NCBI GenBank assembly: GCA_910574285.1
Contig: CAJTAL010000013.1
Span: 41,631-105,630, forward strand
From: Lachnospiraceae bacterium
GTDB taxonomy: Bacteria; Bacillota; Clostridia; Lachnospirales; Lachnospiraceae
Reading direction: 5' to 3'
DNA: 64,000 nt
In this document: in pieces, positions 33,240 to 42,168 of the stretch
How the letters are laid out: every line of letters starts with the position of its first letter
Numbering within the stretch: position 1 is the first letter of the stretch
Program-made: the position numbers and the translations under genes
The notes under the pieces: generated by a model
Seen by the model: only the letters and a program-made list of their open reading frames with translations
Database searches by the model: none
What the model was told of the DNA's origin: nothing

Positions 33240-33266
33240 ACACATTATAACACTTCAGCCATAATA

Positions 33267-33299
33267 AAAACCCACAAACAAAATCTGTCTGTGGGTTTT
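33267..33299 (-). terminator. terminator of the rplM-rpsI operon
   Basis: AAAACCCACA(AACA) pairs with the segment at 33286-33299 at 13 of 14 positions and is followed by a T5 run on the minus strand. It is 29 bp after the rpsI stop and marks the right border of the island. Confidence 0.85.
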
Positions 33300-33328
33300 C
33301 TGTCTCTTTTCTGTTCGTAAATAACTGC

Positions 33329-33721
33329 TTATCTCTTGCTAAACTGCGGAGCACGGCGTGCTGCCTTGAGACCATATTTTTTACGCTCTTTCATACGTGG
33401 ATCACGTGTCAGGAAACCTGCTTTCTTAAGAACCGGTCTATAATCCGGATCTGCCTCAAGAAGCGCTCTTGCAATACCGTGACGGATTGCTCCTGCCTGT
33501 CCTGTGTATCCGCCGCCCTTTACATTCACGATGACGTCGAACTTTCCATCCGTCTCTGTTGCAACCAACGGCTGACGTACGACAACCTTCAGTGTCTCAA
33601 GCCCAAGATATTCGTCAATATCTCTCTTATTTATCGTAACCTTACCTGTCCCTGGTACTAAATATACTCTTGCGATTGATTTTTTTCTTCTTCCTGTTCC
33701 ATAGAATCTTGCATTAGCCAC
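33329..33721 (-). CDS. rpsI: 30S ribosomal protein S9
   Basis: A 130-residue protein. The N-terminus [40 protein letters not shown] and the C-terminal [17 protein letters not shown] are invariant S9 features; the basic tail reaches tRNA in the P site. It follows rplM by 26 bp, the normal pairing. A GGAGG site is present. Confidence 0.98.
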   Translation of the reverse strand: MANARFYGTGRRKKSIARVYLVPGTGKVTINKRDIDEYLGLETLKVVVRQPLVATETDGKFDVIVNVKGGGYTGQAGAIRHGIARALLEADPDYRPVLKKAGFLTRDPRMKERKKYGLKAARRAPQFSKR

Positions 33722-33747
33722 TGTAATATCCTCCTTTCAGACTTTCC

Positions 33748-34176
33748 CTACAATTTCAGTTCTACCGGTTTCTGAGCCTGCTGTTTATGCTCTGGTCCGG
33801 CATACACGTGAAGTTTCTTAATCATAGCTCTTCCTAAAGGTCCTTTTGGAAGCATACCCTTAACGGCAAGTTCAATTACCTTCTCCGGCTTCTTGTCCAT
33901 CATCTCTGCCAGTGTAGTCTCTTTCATTCCGCCTACATAATCTGAATGATGATAATATATCTTCTGCTCCATCTTCTTGCCGGTTACCTTGATCTTCTCG
34001 GCATTTACAATGATTACATAATCACCGGTATCGACATGCGGTGTAAATTCCGGCTTATTCTTTCCTCTTAAGATCTTAGCCACTTCTGATGTCAAACGGC
34101 CTAATGTACATCCCGCCGCGTCAACTACATACCATTTTCTCTCAATCTTATCTGGATTCGCCATATAAGTTTTCAT
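33748..34176 (-). CDS. rplM: 50S ribosomal protein L13
   Basis: A 142-residue protein starting [20 protein letters not shown]. It contains [27 protein letters not shown] and ends with [13 protein letters not shown]. The ATG at 34176 has AGGAGG at correct spacing; a longer reading from 34200 was not used. First gene of the rplM-rpsI operon. Confidence 0.98.
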   Translation of the reverse strand: MKTYMANPDKIERKWYVVDAAGCTLGRLTSEVAKILRGKNKPEFTPHVDTGDYVIIVNAEKIKVTGKKMEQKIYYHHSDYVGGMKETTLAEMMDKKPEKVIELAVKGMLPKGPLGRAMIKKLHVYAGPEHKQQAQKPVELKL

Positions 34177-34327
34177 CGGTTTACCTCCTAAATGAGTCAT
34201 TCACATATTCATGATAATTATATATGGAAAATCTGACACATACAGTTTCCCACATATGGCTGTATCGAAATCAGAAAGGCTCCGGGGCTTTGGTTCCTTC
34301 CTGTTTCTCTTTTTGTCATACTGTTAA

Positions 34328-34356
34328 ATTATATTATACGCCGCCACGTGTGTCAA
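34328..34356 (-). promoter_or_regulatory. rplM promoter and structured leader
   Basis: Minus-strand TTGACA (34356-34351) and TATAAT (34333-34328) are 17 bp apart, giving a ~145-base leader. The leader has a stem ATACAG...CTGTAT around CCATATGTGG and a GC-rich segment. This may be an autoregulatory ribosomal protein leader, but no known class was matched. Confidence 0.7.
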
Positions 34357-34429
34357 CTATTTTCTTCTAGATTTTCATAGATTTTCATAGATTTTTTTAT
34401 AATTTTATATATAATTTCCACTCTCTGCT

Positions 34430-34882
34430 TCATGAACAGATACTCTCACCATCCATATTCAGAACCATAACCTCCGACTCGCATCCATTGTGATACTGCG
34501 GACACTCTATACACTTTGCCACAAACGGCGCCTCTTCCCTCGGAACCACCCGGAATCCGAGTCTTTTATAGAATTCCAGAACCTTCGCGGTAAGCCAGAG
34601 CCTCTTTGCCCCACGCCGCACGGCCTCGTCCATTACCGCCCTGACAAGCCGCGTGCCGTATCCTTTCCCTCTAAACTCCTCCTCCACGGCTACGCACCTG
34701 AGTATATATTCTCTGCGATCGCAGCAAAGTCCGGATGCCCCGATACGTCTGCCGCTTGTCTCATCAAGCAGCTCAAAACAAGTCAGAAAACCTTCCGGCC
34801 GCGGATCCTTCGGACTAATCTCCACCCCTGATCTTACGAACAGATCCACCAACGCTTCATAATCCATAGTTCTTCTTAACAT
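34430..34882 (-). CDS. GNAT-family N-acetyltransferase
   Basis: A 150-residue acetyltransferase. Motif A is RCVAVEEEFRGKGYGTRLVRAVMDEA with the acetyl-CoA loop RGKGYG. YKRLGFRVV is motif B. The C-terminus is unusual in having three cysteines (CIECPQYHNGC), which may bind metal. GGAG precedes the ATG at 34882. Substrate unknown. It stands alone between rplM and the divergent amylase gene. Confidence 0.85.
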   Translation of the reverse strand: MLRRTMDYEALVDLFVRSGVEISPKDPRPEGFLTCFELLDETSGRRIGASGLCCDRREYILRCVAVEEEFRGKGYGTRLVRAVMDEAVRRGAKRLWLTAKVLEFYKRLGFRVVPREEAPFVAKCIECPQYHNGCESEVMVLNMDGESICS

Positions 34883-34957
34883 GGAACTCCTTCCTCCCGA
34901 TTACACAGACAATATATTTCTTTACCGATTTTGACTATAGCATATTCTTGATATTTT

Positions 34958-34966
34958 TGCTATAAT
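34958..34966 (+). promoter_or_regulatory. extended -10 promoter of the amylase gene
   Basis: TGCTATAAT, an extended -10 element, lies 76 bp before the ATG. No good -35 box is present at 17 bp. Confidence 0.45.
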
Positions 34967-35042
34967 ATCATCGGATTTTATTTATGATCAGTACTCATGT
35001 ATTGACACATAACAGCAAGACAGAAAGTGAGGTATTAATATC

Positions 35043-36353
35043 ATGTGGGCTTATAACGGAGTATTTTATCAAATATATCCCATTGGATTCTGCGGAGCGC
35101 CCGTTCATAACGATGGAGAATGTGTCTCCCGGATTCGGAAATTACTGGACTGGTCGGAGTATCTTGGCAATCTTGGGATAGACTCTATCCTGCTGAATCC
35201 GATCTTTGAATCAGACAATCACGGCTATGATACCCGTGATTTCAGACAGATAGACTGTCGTCTCGGCACGAACGAGGATTTTGCAGAAGTCTGCCAAAGT
35301 CTTCACGAGCACGGTGTAAAGATCGTCCTGGACGGTGTCTTTAACCATGTAGGACGCGGATTCTGGGCTTTTAAGGATGTTCAGGAGAAGAAATGGGACT
35401 CCCCTTATAAAGACTGGTTCCATATTAACTTTAACGGTAACAGCGGATACAACGACGGATTTTGGTACGAAGGCTGGGAAGGTCATTTTGAACTGGTGAA
35501 GCTGAATCTTCAGAACCCTGCCGTTGTTGATTATCTCCTGGAATGTGTCAAGTTTTGGGTAGACACCTTCGACATCGACGGACTGCGTCTGGACGTTGCC
35601 TATTGTCTGGACCGTAATTTCATGAAGCGACTGCGTTCCTATGTCCAGGAGCTTAAAGATGACTTCGTACTGATCGGAGAGGTACTCTTCGGAGACTATA
35701 ACCTGATTGTAAATGACGAGATGCTGCATAGCTGCACGAACTACGAATGCTATAAGGGTATCTATTCCAGCTTCAATTCGATGAACCTGTTTGAGATCGC
35801 CCACTCGCTGCACCGCCAGTTCGGAGCCGACCAGTGGTGTATCTACCGGGGCAAACACCTGATGACCTTTGTTGACAACCACGACGTCACAAGGCTCGCC
35901 AGCATCCTGACGAATAAGAAACATATCCCGCTGGCATACGGGCTTCTCCTTGGAATGCCGGGTATCCCATGTCTATACTACGGAAGCGAATGGGGTGAGA
36001 CCGGCGAGAAAGCGCCCGACAATGATTACGCGTTAAGGCCGTGCTTCGAGGAACCGAAACCGAATGAACTTACTGAATATATCCAGAATCTCATCAAGGT
36101 ACGGCAGAACAGCGACGCCATCTGCAACGGTTCTTACCGGAATGTTGTAATCCAGAACCATCAACTGATCTTCGAACGGTGCACTGATGAAGAGCATGTG
36201 TTTGTTGCAATCAATGCTTCAGATTCACCATATACGGCACATCATCAGGATCTGAACGGCAGCGCCGTAGATCTGCTGACAGATGATGAGGTGGATATGA
36301 GCGGTCAGTTAGAACTGCCGGCATATAGCGTGCAGTATCTGAAGCTTACGTAA
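35043..36353 (+). CDS. GH13 alpha-amylase family enzyme (cyclomaltodextrinase-like)
   Basis: A 436-residue cytoplasmic glycoside hydrolase without signal peptide. The four GH13 regions are clear: DGVFNHVG (I), GLRLDVAYCL with the nucleophile Asp (II), IGEVLFGD with the acid Glu (III) and FVDNHD (IV). It likely breaks down imported maltodextrins. The protein is short, lacking the N-terminal domain of neopullulanases. The ATG at 35043 has a GAGG site eleven bases upstream. It stands alone and ends at a shared hairpin with tyrS. Confidence 0.88.
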   Translation: MWAYNGVFYQIYPIGFCGAPVHNDGECVSRIRKLLDWSEYLGNLGIDSILLNPIFESDNHGYDTRDFRQIDCRLGTNEDFAEVCQSLHEHGVKIVLDGVFNHVGRGFWAFKDVQEKKWDSPYKDWFHINFNGNSGYNDGFWYEGWEGHFELVKLNLQNPAVVDYLLECVKFWVDTFDIDGLRLDVAYCLDRNFMKRLRSYVQELKDDFVLIGEVLFGDYNLIVNDEMLHSCTNYECYKGIYSSFNSMNLFEIAHSLHRQFGADQWCIYRGKHLMTFVDNHDVTRLASILTNKKHIPLAYGLLLGMPGIPCLYYGSEWGETGEKAPDNDYALRPCFEEPKPNELTEYIQNLIKVRQNSDAICNGSYRNVVIQNHQLIFERCTDEEHVFVAINASDSPYTAHHQDLNGSAVDLLTDDEVDMSGQLELPAYSVQYLKLT

Positions 36354-36378
36354 TCTTTCCACACAGACGAAAAAATAT

Positions 36379-36419
36379 GAGGTTGTTGTAAAATTCCGGT
36401 TCCTTCTTACAACAACCTC
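36379..36419 (-). terminator. tyrS terminator (may serve both strands)
   Basis: GAGGTTGTTGTAA (36379-36391) pairs exactly with 36407-36419. On the minus strand a T6 run follows, so it mainly ends tyrS, five bases after its stop codon. Confidence 0.9.
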
Positions 36420-36424
36420 TTCCT

Positions 36425-37648
36425 CTATTTTATAACAACTTTCCTGAAATTCTTCTTTCCTTTCTTTAATACGATTCCTTCACCAGAAAGATTTTCCGCA
36501 GTATATGCCGCATAGATATCTGTCACCTTTTCCCCATCGACAGCCACACCGCCCTGAGTTACCGCGCGCCGCGCGTCGGATTTGCTGGAAACCAGACCTG
36601 ACCTTACCAGCATCGTAAGAATGTCTATCTTACCTTCTGTCATATCTTCTGATGTCAGCTCCGCCATCGGCATATCTGCCGCCGCTCCCTGGCTGAACAG
36701 CTCCTTTGCCGCATCCATTGCTTTCTTCGCTTCTTCTTCGCCATGAACCATCTTCGTAAGCTCGAATGCCAGAATCTCCTTTGCCTGATTAAGCTGCGCG
36801 CCCTCCCAGGCATCCATCTTATCAATCTCTTCCAGCGGAAGGAACGTCAGCATCCGGATACACCGCAGAACATCCGCATCCGCTACATTTCTCCAGTACT
36901 GGTAGAATTCGAAAGGAGTCGTCTTCTCGGGATCAAGCCATACGGCGCCTTTCTGTGTCTTACCCATCTTCTTTCCTTCTGAATTCAGAAGCAATGTGAT
37001 CGTCATGGCGCTTGCATTCTTTCCAAGCTTGCGGCGGATCAGTTCCGTTCCTCCTAACATATTGCTCCACTGGTCATCCCCGCCAAACTGCAGATTACAT
37101 CCGTATTTCTGGAACAATGCATAGAAATCATAACTCTGCATGATCATGTAATTAAATTCCAGGAAACTCAAGCCCCTTTCCATCCTCTGCTTGTAACATT
37201 CTGCCGTCAGCATGCGGTTCACACTAAAATGCGCCCCCACTTCACGCAACACCTCGATATAATTCAGATCCTTCAGCCAATCTGCATTATTAACCATCAG
37301 CGCTTTCCCTTCCGAGAAATCAATGAAACGGCTCATCTGCTTCTTGAAACAGTCACAATTGTGCTGAATCGTCTCTTCTGTCATCATCTGGCGCATATCG
37401 GTTCTTCCTGAAGGATCACCGATCATCGCCGTACCTCCGCCAATCAGCGCGATCGGCCTGTTTCCGGCTTCCTGCAGACGTTTCATCAGACATAACGCCA
37501 TAAAATGTCCTACATGAAGACTGTCTGCGGTCGGATCGAAACCGATATAAAAAGTCGCCTTTCCGTTGTTAATCAGCTCTCTGATCTCTTCTTCATCCGT
37601 TACCTGAGCGATCAATCCTCTCGCCCTAAGTTCTTCATAAATTCCCAT
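36425..37648 (-). CDS. tyrS: tyrosyl-tRNA synthetase
   Basis: A 407-residue class I synthetase. It has [20 protein letters not shown] with the HIGH-type motif [14 protein letters not shown], the tyrosine site YMIMQSYDF, the loop KMGKT (KMSKS) and a C-terminal S4 domain ([19 protein letters not shown]). The ATG at 37648 with GGAGGAAGAGG upstream was chosen; a longer reading to 37876 crosses the T-box terminator and is not real. It is controlled by the upstream T-box. Confidence 0.97.
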   Translation of the reverse strand: MGIYEELRARGLIAQVTDEEEIRELINNGKATFYIGFDPTADSLHVGHFMALCLMKRLQEAGNRPIALIGGGTAMIGDPSGRTDMRQMMTEETIQHNCDCFKKQMSRFIDFSEGKALMVNNADWLKDLNYIEVLREVGAHFSVNRMLTAECYKQRMERGLSFLEFNYMIMQSYDFYALFQKYGCNLQFGGDDQWSNMLGGTELIRRKLGKNASAMTITLLLNSEGKKMGKTQKGAVWLDPEKTTPFEFYQYWRNVADADVLRCIRMLTFLPLEEIDKMDAWEGAQLNQAKEILAFELTKMVHGEEEAKKAMDAAKELFSQGAAADMPMAELTSEDMTEGKIDILTMLVRSGLVSSKSDARRAVTQGGVAVDGEKVTDIYAAYTAENLSGEGIVLKKGKKNFRKVVIK

Positions 37649-37763
37649 AGTGTTCCTCTTCCTCCTGTTCTTGCTTTCTTCTCTCTGCTTCTCCTTCATA
37701 TACATATATGGCGGAGAGCAGTCATCCATATGCGGCATACTTCTTCTGCACGGGGCTGCGCAT

Positions 37764-38114
37764 AAAAAAACCGCCCCTATCATTAAAATAAGGACGGATA
37801 TAATCTCCGTGGTACCACCTTGATTCGTCAGGCATTCACATGCCGGACCTCTGCAAGTTGCGTGTTCACAACTCATGCACAGTAACGTGTGCCCTCCGTC
37901 ACAGCCTACTCATGATACACCCGCCGTCTCATATCCTATAGCCATGTATACCCTTTTCGGTGTGCAGCTCCGAGATGTATTCATAATCCATTCCTTCATG
38001 CGCCTCTCACCAACCGGCCGCTCTCTGTACGGGTGTATAGAATTATTACTTCTTCTCTTCCAAGCCTTTTGTCTGTCTGATTATAAGCATCTATGACTCT
38101 CGTCTGTCTGCCTG
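37764..38114 (-). promoter_or_regulatory. T-box leader of tyrS
   Basis: The T-box sequence AAGGTGGTACCACGG (near 37825-37805) pairs with the acceptor end of uncharged tRNA. Upstream is a stem I region with GAATACATC, which contains a UAC tyrosine specifier. Downstream is the terminator CCGTCCTTAT...ATAGGGGCGG with T7 (37797-37764). Uncharged tRNA-Tyr should favour read-through into tyrS. Confidence 0.92.
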
Positions 38115-38120
38115 AATAGA

Positions 38121-38149
38121 ATCCTACCGTATTTCTCACTTTTTGTCAA
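38121..38149 (-). promoter_or_regulatory. tyrS promoter
   Basis: Minus-strand TTGACA (38149-38144) and TAGGAT (38126-38121) are 17 bp apart, just before the T-box leader. Confidence 0.8.
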
Positions 38150-38159
38150 GCTGATTATT

Positions 38160-38252
38160 CTATATCTATCTTATATCTATCTATCTTATATCCATCTATC
38201 TTATATCTATCTTATATCTATCTTATATCCATGTCTTATATATCTATCTTAT
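38160..38252. repeat. TATATCTATCT-type tandem repeats
   Basis: A ~90-bp tract of irregular 8-12 bp units (CTATCTTATATC). It begins 11 bp upstream of the tyrS -35 box and runs into the last codons of the kinase-like gene, encoding YKIDI. It is likely unstable in length. Confidence 0.85.
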
Positions 38253-39390
38253 ACAACACAGTCTCTTGTCGGTTCACTCCTATCTTATAATAACCGCGCA
38301 GATACCGGTCTGTCTCTCTATCCCCTGTATCCACCAGCATAGGGGCGCTTCTGAGGCTCAGGAGCTTTTCCTTTGTGACAGCCAGTATCAGATTCTCCTT
38401 TGTTACCCTTCTAATGATCCTGGGACTGATCTGCTGGTTTCCTCTTCCGAAGAGAAATCCATTGCCTCCTAAGCAGGTTACTATAATCTTCGCCGGTACT
38501 CCTTCCTCTAACAGCCTGAAGATCTCTTTCTCATTCCCATCCTTTAAGACAATCTTTCTCCCTCTTGCCACATCGACTCCCCGGAGCGTCCCCTCTCCTT
38601 CCAATCTCTCCTTCAGGCAATAGGTTGTTCCCCCCGGACAGATGATATACAAAAAATCCTCTTCCATGGCAGAAATGATATAATCGGCAAGCTCTTCCCT
38701 GCCCGATACGTCTCCTCTGCATACTTCCTTCACTTTCTGTATCCTGATACCGTCGCTTAAGCTCTGCAGGAATCCATATAAGACCGGACTCACAGACGGA
38801 TCTTCCAAATCTTTCTCGTCGATATCCATGACTTCCCGGTAATCAAAATTCATCTGTCTCCCACGGATAAAATCTCTGAGCAAAGTCCCCGCCTGATAAG
38901 GACTCACGGCATAGCATGCAGAGTACATCTTTACCCCTGCCGGAACAGCCAGGACCGGCACATGGTCTTCCACCGCTTCACAAATATCCCTCGCCGTGCC
39001 GTCCCCGCCGCAGAAGACCAGCAGATCTATCCCCTGATCCTTTAAAATCTTCGCGCAACGCAGTGTGTCTTCCCTCGTAGTAACTTCTCTTTCCCCCGGC
39101 GCTTTTCCGCTGATAATCTCTATATCCGCAGGGCTTCCTGTTCTAATCTTCTCATACGGTATATTCGCCGCCGCAAGGACATCTCCGCCCATCTCTCCCT
39201 CCGGAGCAATCACACGCAGACCCTCTTCTTCCCTGATCTGTCTGATACATTCATACGCACGTGTTCCCGCCGTCTTTTTATAGCCAAGCCGAGCCGCAAT
39301 CCTGAGCCCTCCGGCACAGTCGCTTCCCTTCATTCCCGCCTGCCCTCCGAGCCCGGCAACCGGATTAATGAGAAATCCTATTTTCTTCAT
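38236..39390 (-). CDS. ATP-NAD kinase-like protein (AcoX type)
   Basis: A 384-residue protein of the ATP-NAD/AcoX kinase family. It has IGFLINPVAGLGGQAGMKGSD at the start, the phosphate motif LVFCGGDGTARDIC near 130 and PAGVKMYSACYAV. True NAD kinases are shorter; AcoX-type members occur beside acetoin or amino-acid dehydrogenase genes and their substrate is unknown. It follows the alcohol dehydrogenase by six bases and so belongs to the gcvPAB cluster. Confidence 0.8.
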   Translation of the reverse strand: MKKIGFLINPVAGLGGQAGMKGSDCAGGLRIAARLGYKKTAGTRAYECIRQIREEEGLRVIAPEGEMGGDVLAAANIPYEKIRTGSPADIEIISGKAPGEREVTTREDTLRCAKILKDQGIDLLVFCGGDGTARDICEAVEDHVPVLAVPAGVKMYSACYAVSPYQAGTLLRDFIRGRQMNFDYREVMDIDEKDLEDPSVSPVLYGFLQSLSDGIRIQKVKEVCRGDVSGREELADYIISAMEEDFLYIICPGGTTYCLKERLEGEGTLRGVDVARGRKIVLKDGNEKEIFRLLEEGVPAKIIVTCLGGNGFLFGRGNQQISPRIIRRVTKENLILAVTKEKLLSLRSAPMLVDTGDRETDRYLRGYYKIGVNRQETVLYKIDI

Positions 39391-39396
39391 ACCGGT

Positions 39397-40425
39397 CTAT
39401 ATACCTTCGGGATGGATCATAATCTTAATCGCCTGCCCGGAACAGAACATCTCGAATGCCTTCTCCATGTCCGCAAGCGCATAGTGATGCGTAATCATCG
39501 GAGTTACCTCCACACGTCCGTCTTCAATCAACTGCAGACATTCTTTGAACTCCTCACGGGTATAGCAGATGGTGCCGTGTATGTCGATCTCGCTGCGGAC
39601 AACCTTTCCCAGATCAGTTGGCGCAAGCTGATGGAACAGGCCCGTGATATAATAATGTCCCGTTTTCTTCAGGGAATTCATGGCTATATCCACCAGCGGC
39701 ACGGCTCCCGCACAATCATGAACAAAATCCAGCATCTCGCCGTCCGTGATCTCCCGCACCCGCTCCACAGGATCTTCTGCAGAATTATTGATCGTATAAT
39801 CTGCTCCCAGCTTTTTCGCCATCTCAAGGCGGTCCCTGTCGCAGTCCGCCCCAAGAACGATAATCTTGCGTGCGCCGCGCAGCTTCAAAAGCTGTATGGC
39901 ATATAATCCGATGGGACCGGGTCCCAGAACCATGACCGTGTCTTTCGACGTGATGGGCATCTTCTTAACCGTACGGTATGCCGAAGCCACCGGGTCAACC
40001 GCCGCTCCAAAGTCATAGCTTGTGGTATCTTTTAGCTTTACAAGGACCTTCGCCGGGACGCGGACATATTCTGCAAAAGCGCCGTCCACATGAATTCCGG
40101 TTTCGGTCAGATGATCGCAAAGCGGCTCGTTTCCTTCAATACAGAACTTACAGTTTCCGCAGCCGATCACGATACATGCGCTGACACGGTCTCCCACTTT
40201 CCAGCCTTCCGCCTTCCTTCCGACTTCCACGATATCACCCGCGAATTCATGGCCGGGAATCAACGGAAACGGAACCTCCCTGGTTCCTGCAAGGATCGGT
40301 CCGTCAGAACCGCAGAACCCCACCGACTTCACCTTCACTATCACATCTTCTTCCCCGCACACCGGCATAGGAACGTCTTTGATGGCAAAACCCGGACCCA
40401 TATGCTCTTTTACTACTGCTAACAT
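39397..40425 (-). CDS. zinc-dependent alcohol/polyol dehydrogenase
   Basis: A 342-residue medium-chain dehydrogenase. Catalytic zinc ligands are in GFCGSDG and PGHEFAGDIVEVG; the structural zinc is CGNCKFCIEGNEPLC. The Rossmann motif is LGPGPIGLYAIQL. It resembles sorbitol, galactitol-phosphate or threonine dehydrogenases. It lies 182 bp after gcvPB with a palindromic repeat between, and directly before the AcoX-like gene. Substrate unknown; a role with the GcvP-like pair is possible. Confidence 0.85.
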   Translation of the reverse strand: MLAVVKEHMGPGFAIKDVPMPVCGEEDVIVKVKSVGFCGSDGPILAGTREVPFPLIPGHEFAGDIVEVGRKAEGWKVGDRVSACIVIGCGNCKFCIEGNEPLCDHLTETGIHVDGAFAEYVRVPAKVLVKLKDTTSYDFGAAVDPVASAYRTVKKMPITSKDTVMVLGPGPIGLYAIQLLKLRGARKIIVLGADCDRDRLEMAKKLGADYTINNSAEDPVERVREITDGEMLDFVHDCAGAVPLVDIAMNSLKKTGHYYITGLFHQLAPTDLGKVVRSEIDIHGTICYTREEFKECLQLIEDGRVEVTPMITHHYALADMEKAFEMFCSGQAIKIMIHPEGI

Positions 40426-40490
40426 CTCTTTTATTCTCCTTGTCGAATTTTTATTCCACTAGTGTACTGACCGCATTATATCTGACGAAA

Positions 40491-40590
40491 CTCCGCAGGA
40501 TATTCGTTCATCTGCAAGGCGGATATTCGACGGCGTAGCGGTGGCTACGGCTAGAAAATCCAATGCGGCAGGCACCTGCCTTTTGCGCCA
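40491..40590. repeat. palindromic intergenic repeat-like element
   Basis: A GC-rich ~100-bp element in the gap between gcvPB and the dehydrogenase gene. It has a perfect hairpin CGTAGC-GGTG-GCTACG (40534-40549), a second one GGCAGG-CA-CCTGCC (40567-40580) and a direct repeat GGATATTCG (40498 and 40521). Its look is that of a REP-like unit; no second copy is in this window. Confidence 0.5.
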
Positions 40591-40607
40591 AACTATCCAA
40601 AGCTTAA

Positions 40608-42167
40608 TTAGTCTGTATCATCTAATTTCTTATAAGCACGCCACGTAGTTGCGAACTTATCCCACTCTGTCAGGCAGGATTCATCAATCTGCGCTGCCAG
40701 AGCCGCTTTGTGAGGGGCGCTTTTTACCAGCTCCGGATTCGTATATGCTTCTTTTGCAATGGAACGGAACGCCTCGACAAACTCGTCGATATCGTCCTTT
40801 GAATAAGTTTCCACCGGCTCCGGCGTGAATGGCTCCGGAATCACTCTTGGATGATGACTGGCAAAATAATCCTGGAAGCCATAATCCACGATCCGACGAC
40901 AGATATCGTCAGTCGTAACTCCCGTATCCTTTGTCAGCTTCTCCCAGCTCAGCCTTGCCTGCTCCATGCGGAACTTTCCCTCTGCCAACGGCATACTAAG
41001 CCCCGGAATCGTCAGGAGCTTCTTCAGCATATAATTATTATTCAGTATGGACAGCTCTCCCACCTGCTTCATACCATCCGGTCCAAGAGATCGGATGTAG
41101 GCATAGGCGCGTACTAAAACCGCCGGTACACCATAGAATTTCCTCAGTTTTCCGATGCTGTCCGGATGATTATAATCCAGATAATATTTTTCCCCGTCAA
41201 ATTCAACCGTCGGAACCGCCGCGAACTTCTTTAATTTCTCAGAGACGCACTGGGCGCCTGCCGCAGGTCCCTGACAGCCGTGAGGGGATGAAAATGACTT
41301 ATGCAGGTTATAATGGCACATATCGAACCCGGCGTCCCTTGCCCTGGTAATCCCGAATACACCGTTCAGATTAGCCTGATCATAGACACACAGGCCGCCT
41401 GCCTCATGCACCGTATCCACAAACTGACGGATACGGTCATTATAGATCCCGGTATCCTCCGGATTGGTGATCATCAGCGCCGCCGTATGCTCCGACACCG
41501 ACGCTTTCAAAGCCTCCAGATCGGGAAGCCCGTCTTTATCCGGATACAGTGTGATCAGCTTATATCCCAATGTAGCCGCTGTGCCGGGATTGGCCGGATG
41601 CGAAAGGATCGTCGTTATAATCTCGTCTCTCTGCTCCCCCTCGCCGTTCGCCTCATGATAAGCCCGGATCGTCTGCACATTGGCAAAAATCGCCTGGGAA
41701 CCTCCGGAAGGCTGAAGACTTACACAATCCATCCCCGACAGGGCTTTCAGATACTCCTGATCCCGGTACATAATCTCAAGGATCCCCTGAACCGTACTCT
41801 CATCCTGATAAGGATGAAGCTCCGTAAGCTCCGGCGAACGTACAAACTGCTCGTTAATCTTAGGGCTGTACTTCATAGTACAGGTTCCAAGCCCGATATC
41901 TATATTGATATCCGTCCCGACCGTCTCCTGGGAAAGCCGCATATAATGCCGCAGCACCTGCATCTGAGACATCTCCGGAAGAGCCGGCTTCTTCTTCCTT
42001 CGAAGCCCCTCCGGCACCAGATCTTCCCCGCTTCCGACGCATTCTCTGACCTTATCCGAAGCAAGCGGGATCATAACGCCCCGCTCTCCCGGATTCCCCA
42101 ACTCCATAATGATGGGTTCGTCCCAGCGCGCTTCATGGAAATCCCGGTCAATTCTTATATTTCCCAT
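40608..42167 (-). CDS. gcvPB: glycine dehydrogenase (decarboxylating) subunit 2-like, divergent
   Basis: A 519-residue PLP enzyme subunit. The PLP lysine lies in HYNLHKSFSSPHGCQGPAAG; the usual family text is LHKTFSTPHGGGGPG, so the glycine-rich loop is altered. LQPSGGSQAIFANVQTIRAY and LMITNPEDTGIYN are other family landmarks. With GcvPA it would decarboxylate glycine or a related amino acid onto a lipoyl protein. It starts one base after gcvPA. No gcvT or gcvH is nearby. It may use a substrate other than glycine. Confidence 0.8.
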   Translation of the reverse strand: MGNIRIDRDFHEARWDEPIIMELGNPGERGVMIPLASDKVRECVGSGEDLVPEGLRRKKKPALPEMSQMQVLRHYMRLSQETVGTDINIDIGLGTCTMKYSPKINEQFVRSPELTELHPYQDESTVQGILEIMYRDQEYLKALSGMDCVSLQPSGGSQAIFANVQTIRAYHEANGEGEQRDEIITTILSHPANPGTAATLGYKLITLYPDKDGLPDLEALKASVSEHTAALMITNPEDTGIYNDRIRQFVDTVHEAGGLCVYDQANLNGVFGITRARDAGFDMCHYNLHKSFSSPHGCQGPAAGAQCVSEKLKKFAAVPTVEFDGEKYYLDYNHPDSIGKLRKFYGVPAVLVRAYAYIRSLGPDGMKQVGELSILNNNYMLKKLLTIPGLSMPLAEGKFRMEQARLSWEKLTKDTGVTTDDICRRIVDYGFQDYFASHHPRVIPEPFTPEPVETYSKDDIDEFVEAFRSIAKEAYTNPELVKSAPHKAALAAQIDESCLTEWDKFATTWRAYKKLDDTD

Positions 42168-42168
42168 A

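Noticed and set aside
25339..33250. Integration of the island at a tRNA gene
   Set aside because: No tRNA-like sequence was seen at either edge; the right border is the rpsI terminator.
37649..37876. N-terminal extension of tyrS by 76 codons
   Set aside because: It reads through the T-box and its terminator, and the ATG at 37648 has a good ribosome site and the normal TyrRS start.
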